Numbered from the stretch's first letter, positions 22,741 to 32,060 are shown. The stretch: DNA of 64,000 nucleotides from CATOSP01 sp034422355 (GCA_034422355.1 DAOUJS010000124.1:24390-88389); one strand, 5' to 3'. Translations and numbers: made by a program. Notes: a model not told the origin generated them from the sequence alone.

Positions 22741-24016
22741 TGCACCAAACCGTCCATTCCTGCCCCTCTCCGGGCTGCGTGTGCTGGAGGTGGCCGGCAT
22801 GATTGCCGGTCCCTACTGCGGCAAGTTGCTGGCGTCCCTGGGCGCGGACGTGGTCAAGGTGGAGCCGCCGGTGACCGGCGACCCCGCCCGGCGCCAGGGG
22901 CCGTTCCCCGGCGATGTGCCACACCCGGAACGCAGCGGCCTCTTCCTCTACATGAACACCGGCAAGAGGGGCGTGACCCTCAACCTCGAAGACCCCCAGG
23001 GCCGGGCGATGCTGTCTGAACTCGCCGCCAACGCAGACGCTCTCATCCACGACCGCCAGCCTCCGGCACGTGACCACGAGGGGTTGGAAACCGATACGCT
23101 GGCCGATGCCAACCCCAACCTGATAGTCGCCTCGGTCACTCCCTTCGGCGGCTGGGGGCCTTACGCCGGTTACCGCGCCCACGATGTCAACGTATTCCAC
23201 GCCGGAGGCGAGGGCTGGCTGCTCCCCAATGGCCTCGCGCTGGACACCTTCCCCGACCGTGCTCCCATAGCCGCCGGGAGCCAGATGGGTTCCTACCAGG
23301 GAGGGTTGACCGCCGCCCTTGGAGTGGCGGCGGCGGTGTACGCCCGCGCCAACGGGTCCCCAGGCCAGCCGGTTGACTGCTCCATGCAGGAGGCCCAGTT
23401 GTCCCTCGGATACGTGCCCATCCAGCGTCTCGAAGAGGAGGGAATCGTTGAGGACCGGTTCGCCCGCTACTTCCGCATCGGCGGCGTGCTTCCCGCCCAG
23501 GACGGCTACGTCGAGATGCTGACCCTGGAGCCGGGCCAGTGGCAGGGTCTCTCCCGGATGCTGGACGGCCCCGACTGGGCCACGATGGAGAGTTTCCAGA
23601 ACCCCGGCGAGAAGCGGGCCGAGATCAACGCGCATCTGCGGGAGTGGTTTTCCGCCCACAGCAAGGAATGGCTCTACCGGGAGGCCCAGTCCCACGGGGT
23701 CCCAATCGCGCCCTACTACACCCCCGGCGAGGTCTTTAACAGCCAGCAGCAGCGGGGCCGCGATTTCTACTTCGAGGTAGACCATACCGCCGCTGGCAGC
23801 TACGATTACGCCGGGCCACCCTTCCGCACGCAATTCGGACCCTCAGCGGCCGCTCCGGACCGAAGCCACGCAGAGGACCCGTCCCTTGATCCAGCAGGGT
23901 CTCCCCAGGACCCGGCGCGCGCGCCGCTGCTTGGCGAACACAACCGGCAGGTCTACCTGGACCTGGGCTACTCTCTCCAGGGCATAGTCGCGCTGGCCCG
24001 CGCCGGAGTGATTTAA
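22730..24016 (+). CDS. Class III CoA-transferase (CaiB/BaiF family), copy 3
   Basis: A 428-residue transferase: LSGLRVLEVAGMIAGPYCGKLLASLGADVVKVE at the N-terminus and Asp216 in GQPVDCSMQE as the likely thioester-forming residue. The C-terminal part holds an unusual insertion of about 20 residues before PLLGEHNRQVYLDLG. The gene immediately upstream overlaps it, and copy 4 follows after 5 bp. The two may form a heteromer, as known for adjacent pairs such as SmtAB of Chloroflexus; this is inference. Confidence 0.93.
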   Translation: MTSSAPNRPFLPLSGLRVLEVAGMIAGPYCGKLLASLGADVVKVEPPVTGDPARRQGPFPGDVPHPERSGLFLYMNTGKRGVTLNLEDPQGRAMLSELAANADALIHDRQPPARDHEGLETDTLADANPNLIVASVTPFGGWGPYAGYRAHDVNVFHAGGEGWLLPNGLALDTFPDRAPIAAGSQMGSYQGGLTAALGVAAAVYARANGSPGQPVDCSMQEAQLSLGYVPIQRLEEEGIVEDRFARYFRIGGVLPAQDGYVEMLTLEPGQWQGLSRMLDGPDWATMESFQNPGEKRAEINAHLREWFSAHSKEWLYREAQSHGVPIAPYYTPGEVFNSQQQRGRDFYFEVDHTAAGSYDYAGPPFRTQFGPSAAAPDRSHAEDPSLDPAGSPQDPARAPLLGEHNRQVYLDLGYSLQGIVALARAGVI

Positions 24017-24021
24017 CGGAT

Positions 24022-25287
24022 ATGGCCGCAGACGCAACCCACCAGGCTGCCGGAAATAACAAGGGGCCGCTGTCCGGCGTCCGCGTTGCCGACTTCTCCG
24101 TCCACGCGGCGGGGCCATTCGCCGGGCTGATGCTGGCGGAGCTTGGGGCGCAGGTCATCAAGATCGAAAGCTCGGCGCGGCTGGACATTACCCGCCGTCC
24201 CCACACCATGTACGGCAAGCCTCCCTCCGGCTTCGAGCAGGTCAACGCCAACAAGATGTCCATCACCCTCAACCTCAAGGAGCCGAGGGCGGTCGAGCTT
24301 GCCCTGGAACTGGTGCGCCTCAGCGACATGGTGCTGGAGAACTTCCGCCCCGGCGTGCTGGAGCGGCTGGGCTTGGGCTTCGAGCGGCTCCGTGATGTCA
24401 AGCGCGACCTGCTCATGGTGTCCATCTCGGCCAATGGACAGACCGGACCGGAGCGGGGCTATTCCGGTTACGCCCCCATGTTCGCCGCCGCCGGAGGGCT
24501 GGGTTTTCTCACCGGCTATCCCGACGGCCCGCCCGTGGAGCTTCGCCACGCCATGGACCACACCGGCGGAGTGATGGGAGCCCTGTGCGCAGTCGCCGCC
24601 CTGTGCGGCAGGGCCAACGGCCCCGTGTCTTCCGGAACGGCACCCGCCGCAGACGGCGGCCGCAGCCTCCACCTCGACGTATCGGTGCGGGACGTGGCCA
24701 CCGCCTTCATCGGCCCCGCCCTTCTCGACTACGCCATGAACCAGCGCGAGCAGGCGCCCCAGGGCAACGGCAACGGCGCAGCATCGCCCTATGGGGTTTA
24801 CCGCTGCAGGGGCGATGACCAGTGGGTCAGCATCGCCGTGGTTTCCGACAGTGAATGGCATGGTCTCCGCCGCGCCCTCGGAAACCCGGGCTGGACCGGA
24901 GAAACCCGCTTCGGTGACGGCTATCAGCGCTGGCTCCACCGAGCCGAGCTGGACCAATGCCTGGAGGGATGGACCAGCCAGCGCACACCGTGGGAAGTCA
25001 CAGAAGCGCTTCAGGCCGAGGGAGTCGCCGCCTTCCCGTCCATGTCCGCCGACCAGCTCATGGCCGACCCTCACCTGTCGGCCCGCAACTCATTCCCCGA
25101 GGTCTCCCACCCGGAGCGTGGCCGACAACGGGGCGTGGCCCCGCCGTGGCGGTTCGGACGCACCCCGGCCCGTCTCGATGGTTGGACCCCCGAACTGGGC
25201 GAGGACAACGACGCGGTGTTCCACGGCCTGATGGGAATCCCCATCAAAGAGGTGAGGACACTTCAGGAAGCGAAGGTCATCTGGTAG
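24022..25287 (+). CDS. Class III CoA-transferase (CaiB/BaiF family), copy 4
   Basis: A 421-residue transferase with VRVADFSVHAAGPFAGLMLAELGAQVIKIE at the start and Asp219 in SLHLDVSVRDVA in the catalytic position. The usual glycines before the aspartate are changed (GGRSLHLD for GQ.VD), and the start has an N-terminal extension of about 12 residues. It is translationally close (5 bp) to copy 3. Substrate unknown. Confidence 0.93.
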   Translation: MAADATHQAAGNNKGPLSGVRVADFSVHAAGPFAGLMLAELGAQVIKIESSARLDITRRPHTMYGKPPSGFEQVNANKMSITLNLKEPRAVELALELVRLSDMVLENFRPGVLERLGLGFERLRDVKRDLLMVSISANGQTGPERGYSGYAPMFAAAGGLGFLTGYPDGPPVELRHAMDHTGGVMGALCAVAALCGRANGPVSSGTAPAADGGRSLHLDVSVRDVATAFIGPALLDYAMNQREQAPQGNGNGAASPYGVYRCRGDDQWVSIAVVSDSEWHGLRRALGNPGWTGETRFGDGYQRWLHRAELDQCLEGWTSQRTPWEVTEALQAEGVAAFPSMSADQLMADPHLSARNSFPEVSHPERGRQRGVAPPWRFGRTPARLDGWTPELGEDNDAVFHGLMGIPIKEVRTLQEAKVIW

Positions 25288-25420
25288 GACCGGCGGCACT
25301 GGCGCTGCCGGGCGTCCCACGGCCTTTTCCCGGCTGTCCACAAGACTTACAATGGGCTATGATGGCCGGAGCGGGTCGGGACGGCGCCCATGGCAGCGGC
25401 TGATATTTCAGGGGGGGCAG

Positions 25421-25843
25421 ATGACTACGATCCCGGAGTTGAAAGAACAGTACGAGAGCCTGGACCAACGGCTGACCATCCGGGACGAGGGGGCCATAGA
25501 CACGGAGTGCCTGCTGGCCTTCGAGTACGAGTATCCCGACCAGCAGGCGGTGGTCAGCGTGGACACTGACGAGTTCACCGCGGTGTGTCCCTGGACCGGC
25601 CTTCCGGACGTGGGCACGGTCACGATATCCTACGTGCCGCAGCGGAGCTGCATCGAACTCAAGTCCCTGAAGTATTACCTGCTGTCCTTCCGCGACGTGG
25701 GAATCGTTCAGGAACACGCGGCCAACCGCATCCTAAAGGACCTGGCGGATTTGTGCCGCCCCCGCAGCATGAAAGTAACCCTGGACTACAAGGTGCGGGG
25801 CGGGATTCACTGCTCCGTTTCTGTGGACTACCCCGGCGAATGA
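25421..25843 (+). CDS. queF: NADPH-dependent 7-cyano-7-deazaguanine reductase QueF
   Basis: QueF reduces preQ0 to preQ1 on the way to queuosine in tRNA. The 140-residue protein is of the short (unimodular) type. FTAVCPWTGLPDVG contains the thioimide-forming Cys56 and Asp63, and CIELKSLKYYLLSFRDVGIVQE is the QueF motif region. A run GGGGGGG lies 4 nt upstream of the ATG, fixing the start. It leads the que cluster: queD, queC and queE follow after a 210-bp A+T-rich gap. Confidence 0.95.
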   Translation: MTTIPELKEQYESLDQRLTIRDEGAIDTECLLAFEYEYPDQQAVVSVDTDEFTAVCPWTGLPDVGTVTISYVPQRSCIELKSLKYYLLSFRDVGIVQEHAANRILKDLADLCRPRSMKVTLDYKVRGGIHCSVSVDYPGE

Positions 25844-26035
25844 CGGATTATTCCGAAGTCAAACAACCATCCATGAAGTGAAAACATGTACATGTGAGTA
25901 ATACATTCGTACCTTGTCAGTGATAGGCCACACGCTTATCAACACTACAAAGCTATATTGTCAACACTCGGGCGCATTCCATAAACGTAAATGCGTACCT
26001 CGGAAAAGTGTATGCTTCAACATAAGTGTACCCCT

Positions 26036-26057
26036 GTAGCAAATGTGTAGCAAATGT
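26036..26057 (+). repeat. 11-bp tandem direct repeat covering the queD start codon
   Basis: GTAGCAAATGT occurs at 26036-26046 and again at 26047-26057; the second unit contains the queD ATG (26054). The preceding 200 bp (25844-26035) is A+T-rich compared with the genes around it, and holds no recognisable gene or preQ1 riboswitch. Confidence 0.85.
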
Positions 26058-26485
26058 ACTTGGTAAGGATTGAGACCACATTCGACAGCGGGCACCGGCT
26101 GTTGGACTACGACGGCAAGTGCGCCTATCCCCACGGCCACACCTACAAGGCAGAGGTGTTCCTGGGTGGGAATTCCCTGGATTCCCAGGGACTGGTGTTC
26201 GATTTCACCGACCTGAAACGCCTGGTCAAGGGCTGGGTCGACGACAACTGGGACCACGCCTTCCTGGTCAACAGCCGCGACACGGAGATGATCAATGCCC
26301 TGGCCGGACTGACCAAGAGCCGGGTCTACCAGTTCGACCGGGAGAACCCTTCCTGCGAGGTCATCTGCCGAACGCTGTTCAACACGGTGGCCGAGTTGTG
26401 CGGAATCGCGCCTGCCAAGGTCAAGGTGTGGGAGTCCGAAGACCAGTACGCAGAATACTCACAGCGGACCGTTCCAGGTGGTTAG
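26054..26485 (+). CDS. queD: 6-carboxytetrahydropterin synthase QueD (PTPS family)
   Basis: QueD converts 7,8-dihydroneopterin triphosphate to 6-carboxytetrahydropterin, the first dedicated queuosine step. The 143-residue protein keeps the zinc ligands His14, His27 and His29 and the catalytic Cys23 in HRLLDYDGKCAYPHGH, with DHAFLV and EDQYAEY later. No clear Shine-Dalgarno precedes the ATG, which lies inside a tandem repeat. Its end overlaps queC by 8 nt. Confidence 0.93.
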   Translation: MYLVRIETTFDSGHRLLDYDGKCAYPHGHTYKAEVFLGGNSLDSQGLVFDFTDLKRLVKGWVDDNWDHAFLVNSRDTEMINALAGLTKSRVYQFDRENPSCEVICRTLFNTVAELCGIAPAKVKVWESEDQYAEYSQRTVPGG

Positions 26486-27221
26486 CTACGGGGTAACCCT
26501 GCTCTCCGGCGGCCTGGATTCCACCACCGTTGCGTGCCTGGCCAAGGCTGAAACCGACCACCTCACGGCCCTCACGTTCCACTACGGGCAGACCCACAGT
26601 AGGGAAGTGGACTGCGCCCGCGAGATCGCCGAGGTCCTGGGCATCCCCATCGAACTGATGGACATCTCGTTCTTCGGGCGCGTCGCATGGTACTCGGCCC
26701 TGACCAACCCCGGCCGGTTTCCCATCCCCGGAAACCAGCCGGCGGAGCAGATGGGGGCCAGCATCCCCATCACCTACGTCCCGCTGCGCAACACCTTCTT
26801 CCTTGCCCTGGCCGCCGCATTCCTTGAAAGCCAGGTCCTGTACGCCATCGAGCATGAGGGGCTGGACCCCGCCGTGCTGACGGCCCGGCTCTACATGGCC
26901 CCCAACGCCATTGACTACAGCGGCTATCCCGACTGCCGCCCGGAATACTTCGAGAAGATCGGCGAGGGGCTGGCCTACGGGAGCAAGCTCTGGGCCGAGT
27001 ACCACGTACATTTCTCGGTGCATACTCCAATAATTAGTATGTCAAAACGGGAAATTGTGAAATTGGGAATCGAGCTGGGCGCTCCCCTTGGGTACACGTG
27101 GAGTTGCTACGAGGGCGGGGAGTCTCCCTGCGGCATCTGCGATAGCTGCCTGCTGCGGGCCAAGGGGTTTCAGGAGGCAGGGGTCCCCGATCCGGCGCTG
27201 ACCAGGCTGGGCGGGAACTGA
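26478..27221 (+). CDS. queC: 7-cyano-7-deazaguanine synthase QueC
   Basis: QueC uses ATP and ammonia to make preQ0 from 7-carboxy-7-deazaguanine. The 247-residue protein has the PP-loop SGGLDST (residues 10-16), the family motif PITYVPLRNTFFLALAAAF, and a zinc-binding cluster near the C-terminus: SCYEGGESPCGICDSCLLRAKGF. Starts at GTG overlapping the queD stop; ends overlapping queE by 1 nt (TGATG). Confidence 0.96.
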   Translation: MVSYGVTLLSGGLDSTTVACLAKAETDHLTALTFHYGQTHSREVDCAREIAEVLGIPIELMDISFFGRVAWYSALTNPGRFPIPGNQPAEQMGASIPITYVPLRNTFFLALAAAFLESQVLYAIEHEGLDPAVLTARLYMAPNAIDYSGYPDCRPEYFEKIGEGLAYGSKLWAEYHVHFSVHTPIISMSKREIVKLGIELGAPLGYTWSCYEGGESPCGICDSCLLRAKGFQEAGVPDPALTRLGGN

Positions 27222-27931
27222 TGGCGCTGCGGGTTAGCCGCCAGTCAAGCGGCAGGCCGGAGATATTCCACTCCCTACAGGGAGAGGGGGCGAATATCGG
27301 CGCGGCAACGGTGTTCCTGCGGCTGGCCCAGTGCAATCTGGCCTGCTCCTGGTGCGACACCAAGTATACCTGGGACTGGGACAACTACCGCTATGAGGAC
27401 GAGGTGATGACCCTGGCCGTGGACGAGGTGCGGGACGCGGTGCTGGCCTACGGCTGCCCCCACCTGGTCATTACCGGCGGCGAGCCCCTTTTGCAGCAGC
27501 GGGATCTCTCGCACCTTGCGGCGTCGCTCAGGGAGTCGGGCTTTTTCTGCGAGGTTGAGACCAACGGCACCATACCCCCCGACCCGGAGTTGCAGGCGAA
27601 CATCGACCAGTGGAACGTCTCCCCTAAGCTGGCCAACTCCGGCAACCCGCTGGCGCGCCGCACTGTCCCCAAGGTACTGGAGGGGTTCGCCGGGATGCCC
27701 AGGGCCTTCTTCAAGTTTGTCGTCGTCAGCCCCGGCGACCTGGCCGAGGTCTGCGAGTTGCGGGACCAGTTCAACATCCCCCCTGAACGGATAATCCTGA
27801 TGCCCGAGGGCAGATCATACGAGACCCTCCGAGAACGCAGCCGTTGGATTTCCGACGCCTGCGTCAGGGAAGGGTTCCGCTTCTCCACCCGACTCCATAT
27901 CCTCCTCTGGGCCGACGAGCGGGGGAGGTGA
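27221..27931 (+). CDS. queE: 7-carboxy-7-deazaguanine synthase QueE (radical SAM)
   Basis: QueE is a radical-SAM enzyme that forms the deazapurine ring. The 236-residue protein has the cluster-binding cysteines Cys38, Cys42 and Cys45 (CNLACSWCDTKY), the GGEPLL motif near residue 88, and WNVSPKLANSG, where the family binds substrate. Last gene of the overlapping queDCE run. The window contains no queA or tgt, so the end steps are encoded elsewhere. Confidence 0.95.
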   Translation: MALRVSRQSSGRPEIFHSLQGEGANIGAATVFLRLAQCNLACSWCDTKYTWDWDNYRYEDEVMTLAVDEVRDAVLAYGCPHLVITGGEPLLQQRDLSHLAASLRESGFFCEVETNGTIPPDPELQANIDQWNVSPKLANSGNPLARRTVPKVLEGFAGMPRAFFKFVVVSPGDLAEVCELRDQFNIPPERIILMPEGRSYETLRERSRWISDACVREGFRFSTRLHILLWADERGR

Positions 27932-28055
27932 CAGGGCCTTTAGCCGGTGGAATGTATCGCAGAGTAAAAACCGGCCTTGACAGGGCTGGCCATTTCAAGC
28001 CATGCCTGCACCACTACCAACCTGTCTAATATGTCGATGAATGACGGATGGAAGC

Positions 28056-28433
28056 ATGGTAGCTACTGACCGGGTGAATGAGCTTTTCGACGATGCGCGC
28101 TCCCTTCATGCCAGTGCGCTGGAGAGGCTGGAGGCGGGGGACATCCGGGATGCTGCGGAAAAGGCATGGTGCGCCACCAAGCGGGCCACCGACGCCCTGA
28201 TATTGGCCAGGACCGGTGGCGCTCCTTCGACCACGTCCCAGACGTCCGGTGGAATTCGCGCTCTAGGGCAGGAGGGCGGTGCGCTGGCATCCCTGCGCAC
28301 CCGTTTCAGTGACATAGCGCATTACTTGCACTCAGACTGTTTCTACGATGGCCACTGCGAACCGGAAGAGTTTATCGCGGACCTCATACGGTCAACCTCT
28401 GACTACATCCGGGACGCTGAGGGCCTGGCCTGA
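28056..28433 (+). CDS. HEPN/PaREP1-like helical protein
   Basis: The 125-residue protein is all-helical, with HASALERLEAGDIRDAAEKAWCATKRATDALI, a pattern shared with PaREP1/HEPN-fold proteins, and a later FSDIAHYLHSDCFYDGHC segment. HEPN domains often act as RNases in toxin systems, but the RxxxxH motif is not obvious here. An ATG at 28041 is an alternative start. No minimal-nucleotidyltransferase partner is adjacent, so function is open. Confidence 0.55.
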   Translation: MVATDRVNELFDDARSLHASALERLEAGDIRDAAEKAWCATKRATDALILARTGGAPSTTSQTSGGIRALGQEGGALASLRTRFSDIAHYLHSDCFYDGHCEPEEFIADLIRSTSDYIRDAEGLA

Positions 28434-28484
28434 TTCAACCCTGCCAGTTTCCTGACTCAACCTCTGCTTTGCCCCTAGTCAAGG

Positions 28485-29834
28485 CTACCCCAGCAACCCC
28501 GTCAGCTCGTTCACATCTTCCACATCGTCCAGCCGCGACACCATTTCTATGACCTGCCCGGTCTTCTCCTCTCCCAGCGTTGGGCCTGCCAGGAAGCGGA
28601 ACTTTGCCAGCAGTTCCTCGTGGGGCGCGGGGTTGCGGGCGTCGCCGCGTTGGGCCGTCACCTGGCTCTGGAAAGTGCGCCCGTCGCGCAGCTCCACCGA
28701 CACGCGGGCCGAGGGGTAATCGTAGCGCTTGAAGTTCATCTCCGGGTCCGCCGACACCTCAACCCGCCGGGCCAGGGATAGCACAGCATCGTTGGTTATG
28801 GCATCGGGGTAGAATGCGGTTACGTCGGTGCGACCGGTCTCGATGGATGCCGCCACCGCGTAGGGGATGGAAAACTTGGCCGCCAGCATGGTCTCCGGCT
28901 CCGGGTCGGCCATGATCAGCGCCAGCGGCGGCGTTTCCACCCGGACGCGTCTGACCTCCGGCGGCTTGAATTCCTCCCGCTGCACGATCTCGAGCACGGC
29001 GTCCAGCACCGGGTGGTTGTAGAGGCAGCAGGCGTGGAACTTGAAGTAGTTCTGCTGGATGCGGTAGGACCCCGCCTCGCCCAGGCCCGCAACCGCCGTC
29101 TCCGTGTCAAAGCCGGTGCCGAGGATGCTGCCGTAGACGTCCGCGGGCGCGTCGTCCAAAGCGGTGAACCCGCATCCGACCAGCTGAGCGGCCAGTATCC
29201 CCTGGAACCCGGAGCGTCCCGGGTAGAGGTTGCGCACCGTGGCCCCTTCGGTGCAGGGGGCCCAGGTATTGGCGGGACTCATGGATGTTGCCAGGTTCAT
29301 GGCCGTGCGCATGTCCCCCGCGTCGTAGCCGAGCAGCCGCGCCGTGGCCACCGCCGTGCCGATGGCGCCCCAGGTGCCGTGGGAGTGGACCTCGGCCTTC
29401 CCGCTGGTGGCGGAGCCAATCCGCGACGTGATCTCGTATCCGGCGATGACACTCTCCAGCAATGCCCTGCCGCTGGCCCGCCGCTCCTCGGCCACGGCGA
29501 TAGCCCCCGGCGTCACGTGGATTGACGGGTGCCCGCCGCCCAGCCGCGTGCCCTCGTCCATCTCCAGGCAGACTCCGGCGGTGGCGTTGACCATCGCGGC
29601 ATAGCCCGCCTGCACCTGCCCGCCGTGGCCCATGACGGTGGAAGCGCCTCCCGGCCCAAGGGCGCCAGCCAGCTTGGCGAAGTTGGCGTTTTCCGGCTGC
29701 CTGCTCCCCGCCAGTATCGCGCCGATGGTGTCCAGCACCACGTTCCGCGCGGCGTCAATGGTGGAGCCATCCAACTGGTCAAGGGTTAGCCCGGCGGCAA
29801 ATGCGGACAAGCGGTCCAGGTATTCGGCAGACAT
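28485..29834 (-). CDS. MmgE/PrpD-family protein (2-methylcitrate dehydratase-like)
   Basis: A complete 449-residue MmgE/PrpD protein. This family includes 2-methylcitrate dehydratase and cis-aconitate decarboxylase. Typical segments include DTIGAILAGSR, the MVNATAGVCLEMDEG loop near residue 85 and VIAGYEITSRIG. AGGAGG precedes the ATG. No methylcitrate synthase or lyase is nearby, so the substrate is probably something else; the neighbour is a luciferase-like monooxygenase on the same strand. Confidence 0.93.
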   Translation of the reverse strand: MSAEYLDRLSAFAAGLTLDQLDGSTIDAARNVVLDTIGAILAGSRQPENANFAKLAGALGPGGASTVMGHGGQVQAGYAAMVNATAGVCLEMDEGTRLGGGHPSIHVTPGAIAVAEERRASGRALLESVIAGYEITSRIGSATSGKAEVHSHGTWGAIGTAVATARLLGYDAGDMRTAMNLATSMSPANTWAPCTEGATVRNLYPGRSGFQGILAAQLVGCGFTALDDAPADVYGSILGTGFDTETAVAGLGEAGSYRIQQNYFKFHACCLYNHPVLDAVLEIVQREEFKPPEVRRVRVETPPLALIMADPEPETMLAAKFSIPYAVAASIETGRTDVTAFYPDAITNDAVLSLARRVEVSADPEMNFKRYDYPSARVSVELRDGRTFQSQVTAQRGDARNPAPHEELLAKFRFLAGPTLGEEKTGQVIEMVSRLDDVEDVNELTGLLG

Positions 29835-29884
29835 GGTGTCCTCCTTGTTGGGCTGTGTTGGGTTTCCGGCAGACCCATATTACA

Positions 29885-31009
29885 TTAGGCGAACCACGGC
29901 ATCACCTTGGTGGCGAATTCTTCCAGGTTCTTGAGGGTCTTGCGGAGGGGCAATCCTGTATGGGTGAACTCTACCAGCAGGTACTCCAGGTTGCACACCT
30001 CCTGAAGTTCCTGGACCTTCTCAACCACATTATCCGGAGACCCGACCAACAGCGTTCTGGGCTCCAGGAAGTCCCAGTCCAGCTTCACGCCAACGTCCAG
30101 CTCTTCGCCCGGGTTGGTGAACACCTGCCTGCCGCGAAACGGGTCATTGAACACGAACGACGACATGATCGCGGCCTCGGCATCTCTCCGCGCTTCCTCC
30201 ATCGAAGGGGCAATGTATGTGGACCGCATCACGGCTTGGTCCTCTCCCAGGCTGAACTGCCGTCCCTCCAGTCCAGACCGGACCTCGGCGTAGAGTTCCA
30301 TTCGCTGCCGGATTCTGGCAGGCGGGGGCTGCCAGTAACAGGCCTTTAGCCCCATCTCAGCTGCGGTCGTGACGGAGTTATCCGTGGACACGGTCATCCA
30401 AAGGGGAGGGTGTGGCTTCTGGAAGGGCCGGGGTGTGACCCGCAGCCTGGTCACCCGGTCCCCGTCCTGCCAGGCCGGGTCAGGAAGGAACGAGGGATGG
30501 GAGAACACCGTATCCTCAGCGGGGAAACTGTAATTGGCCCCCGTGTGCGAGAAATATGGGGCAGACCAAATCTTGCGGACGATCTCCACCGTCTCCCGGA
30601 ATAGTTCCCGGTTCTCCCGGTCCCTGCGCGGGTCGGCGTTGGGGTGAAACTGCGGCCCCTCGTAGGGCCAGATTCCCCGTCCGAACCCAACTTCGATCCG
30701 GCCCCTGGTCATGTTGTCAAGGATTGACAGGTCTTCAGCCAGGCGTATGGGGTGCCACCAAGGCGCGATGTTGGCCATCTGGCCGACACGAATCCTGGAA
30801 GTCCTCGCCGCCAGGTCCGCACCCAGTAGGATCGGGTTTGGGAGGTCTCCCACCCCATAGGGGCCAAAATGGTGCTCTCCCAACCACATGGCCTCAAACC
30901 CCAACTCCTCGGCAAGGACGGTCTGCTGCCTGAGGTTGTCCAGCATGTCGGCGGCGTTGGTGGCTTCCCCGGCTGACGCTGCCACCGTGGTGAACGCTGC
31001 GAACCTCAA
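29885..31009 (-). CDS. LLM-class flavin-dependent oxidoreductase (luciferase-like)
   Basis: A 374-residue TIM-barrel flavoprotein: EELGFEAMWLGEHHFGPYGV, RIRVGQMANIAPWWHPIRLAEDLSILD and GRIEVGFGRG are bacterial-luciferase family signatures that bind FMN or F420. It has an insertion before DTVFSHPSF. This family is expanded in SAR202-type Chloroflexota, where oxidative ring opening is proposed (established for the group, not shown here). It precedes the MmgE/PrpD gene in a possible two-gene unit. Confidence 0.92.
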   Translation of the reverse strand: MRFAAFTTVAASAGEATNAADMLDNLRQQTVLAEELGFEAMWLGEHHFGPYGVGDLPNPILLGADLAARTSRIRVGQMANIAPWWHPIRLAEDLSILDNMTRGRIEVGFGRGIWPYEGPQFHPNADPRRDRENRELFRETVEIVRKIWSAPYFSHTGANYSFPAEDTVFSHPSFLPDPAWQDGDRVTRLRVTPRPFQKPHPPLWMTVSTDNSVTTAAEMGLKACYWQPPPARIRQRMELYAEVRSGLEGRQFSLGEDQAVMRSTYIAPSMEEARRDAEAAIMSSFVFNDPFRGRQVFTNPGEELDVGVKLDWDFLEPRTLLVGSPDNVVEKVQELQEVCNLEYLLVEFTHTGLPLRKTLKNLEEFATKVMPWFA

Positions 31010-31279
31010 AAATACACCTCTATCTTTGCAACCCGTACATGCACATGGGGGTGACTATCCAGGCTGTGACATTGGCGTGATGCGATAGCCTCGTGTACTG
31101 CTCAGTGGATTGTGACATACTCACCATGCTATGGAAACTCGCCCCAGCCCTTCCGCGTTCCTGGGCAACCTGCGATCTCCCATGGCTCTGGGAGGAAAAC
31201 CGCGCTCAGTGTTCGGCAACACTGGACCAGGATAAAGACCGACCCCGATGATCCTGGTGGGGGCAGAACACCCACACGG

Positions 31280-31556
31280 TCACGAACACGGGACAGGCGG
31301 TGCGGACTGGCCTCCGCTGCCTTTCAGTCCCAGTCCCTCCCACCAGTAGCAGCCACTGCCTCTGCGCCGTCGTTTGAACCCCATGCCGGTGAGCCGCATT
31401 CCCAATTCCCTTTGCGAAAACCGCCCGCGCCGGGTCCCACAGGCGTCAGTCCGGGTATTCGTCGTACAGGACCCTGGGGCCGTTGCCATCCCCGTGCCTG
31501 CCGGGTTTGCTGAGGACCTTGGCCTGGAGCGCGGTGAACCTGACCCATGTGTCCCA
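31280..31556 (-). pseudogene. Remnant of a phage/plasmid primase-type C-terminal domain
   Basis: Minus-strand frames contain VRFTALQAKVLS...RVLYDEYPD, then a stop and frameshift, then FSQRELGMRLTGMGFKRRRR and WWEGLGL. The last part resembles the winged C-terminal domain of phage/plasmid primases (pattern 'f...L...Gf...rr....yWeGl'). The upstream helicase and primase parts are absent. No full-length frame exists. The family call rests on short motifs. Confidence 0.35.
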
Positions 31557-31610
31557 TGCTATTCCCGCAAGATGAGAGGTAAGCGGCGGTATTCTGGGAA
31601 CGATCCTGGA

Positions 31611-31814
31611 CTAATTCAAGGTCCCAGGCTCAGTAGTCGGGCAAGAAGGGTAGGCATTTGAGACTTTATCCGGCGGTTTGGGACAATAAAGCGGCGGAGG
31701 CGGGATTCCAGTTGGGGTGTTTTCATGGCAATATCTCAGGGTTGGCCAGGGCGCGTGTACCATTTCGGGGCCATCCTGTCGCTCCCCCCGCTTGCGGATG
31801 TAGCCTCTAGCCAT
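31611..31814 (-). pseudogene. Possible integrase N-terminal fragment
   Basis: A minus-strand frame begins MARGYIRKRGERQDG, like the first residues of tyrosine-recombinase integrases ('M.RG.IRkRG...W'), then loses any resemblance and becomes Pro-rich. With the primase-like remnant 60 bp away it suggests a degraded integrative element, but the evidence is only about 12 residues. Confidence 0.22.
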
Positions 31815-31827
31815 CGCGTTAGCGAGA

Positions 31828-32060
31828 CTACGGACAGGCCGTTGTAAGAGCAAAGTCGGATTCTCGGACGGTTACGAAGTATTGTCCATTCGCGTTGTCG
31901 TTGGCGATGATGTCAGTCAATTCCCCTGTCAGGTTGCTCAATCGCGCCCAATAGCAGGAATCAAGAATGTTAATACCCGCTTGCCCCTTGTAAGTACCGG
32001 AGTCGATGTCGCGCCAACTATGTATGTACCCGGGTCAAGTTCAGCCAGAAACGCATCCGG
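31828..32060 (-). pseudogene. Fragment of a secreted 'SCYWARL' domain protein
   Basis: Two minus-strand frames together read FLAELDPGTYIVG, then RDIDSGTYKGQAG and SCYWARLSNLTGELTDIIAN, ending in VTVRESDFALTTACP. This matches a repeat known from secreted bacterial proteins (pattern 'PGTY....SCYWARLSg..g...dIIANdn..g...V.i...d..f.t..C'). A frameshift near 32020 and the missing start mark it as a broken gene. The 320 bp beyond, up to the HpcH gene end at 32384, shows nothing I can assign. Confidence 0.45.

Noticed and set aside
25844..26053. Possible preQ1 riboswitch upstream of queD
   Set aside because: No preQ1-I pseudoknot signature or A-rich tail was seen; only an 11-bp tandem repeat.
31112..31513. 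133-codon plus-strand frame in the 31-kb gap
   Set aside because: Arg/Pro/Ser-rich with no pattern; the minus strand holds recognisable gene fragments instead.
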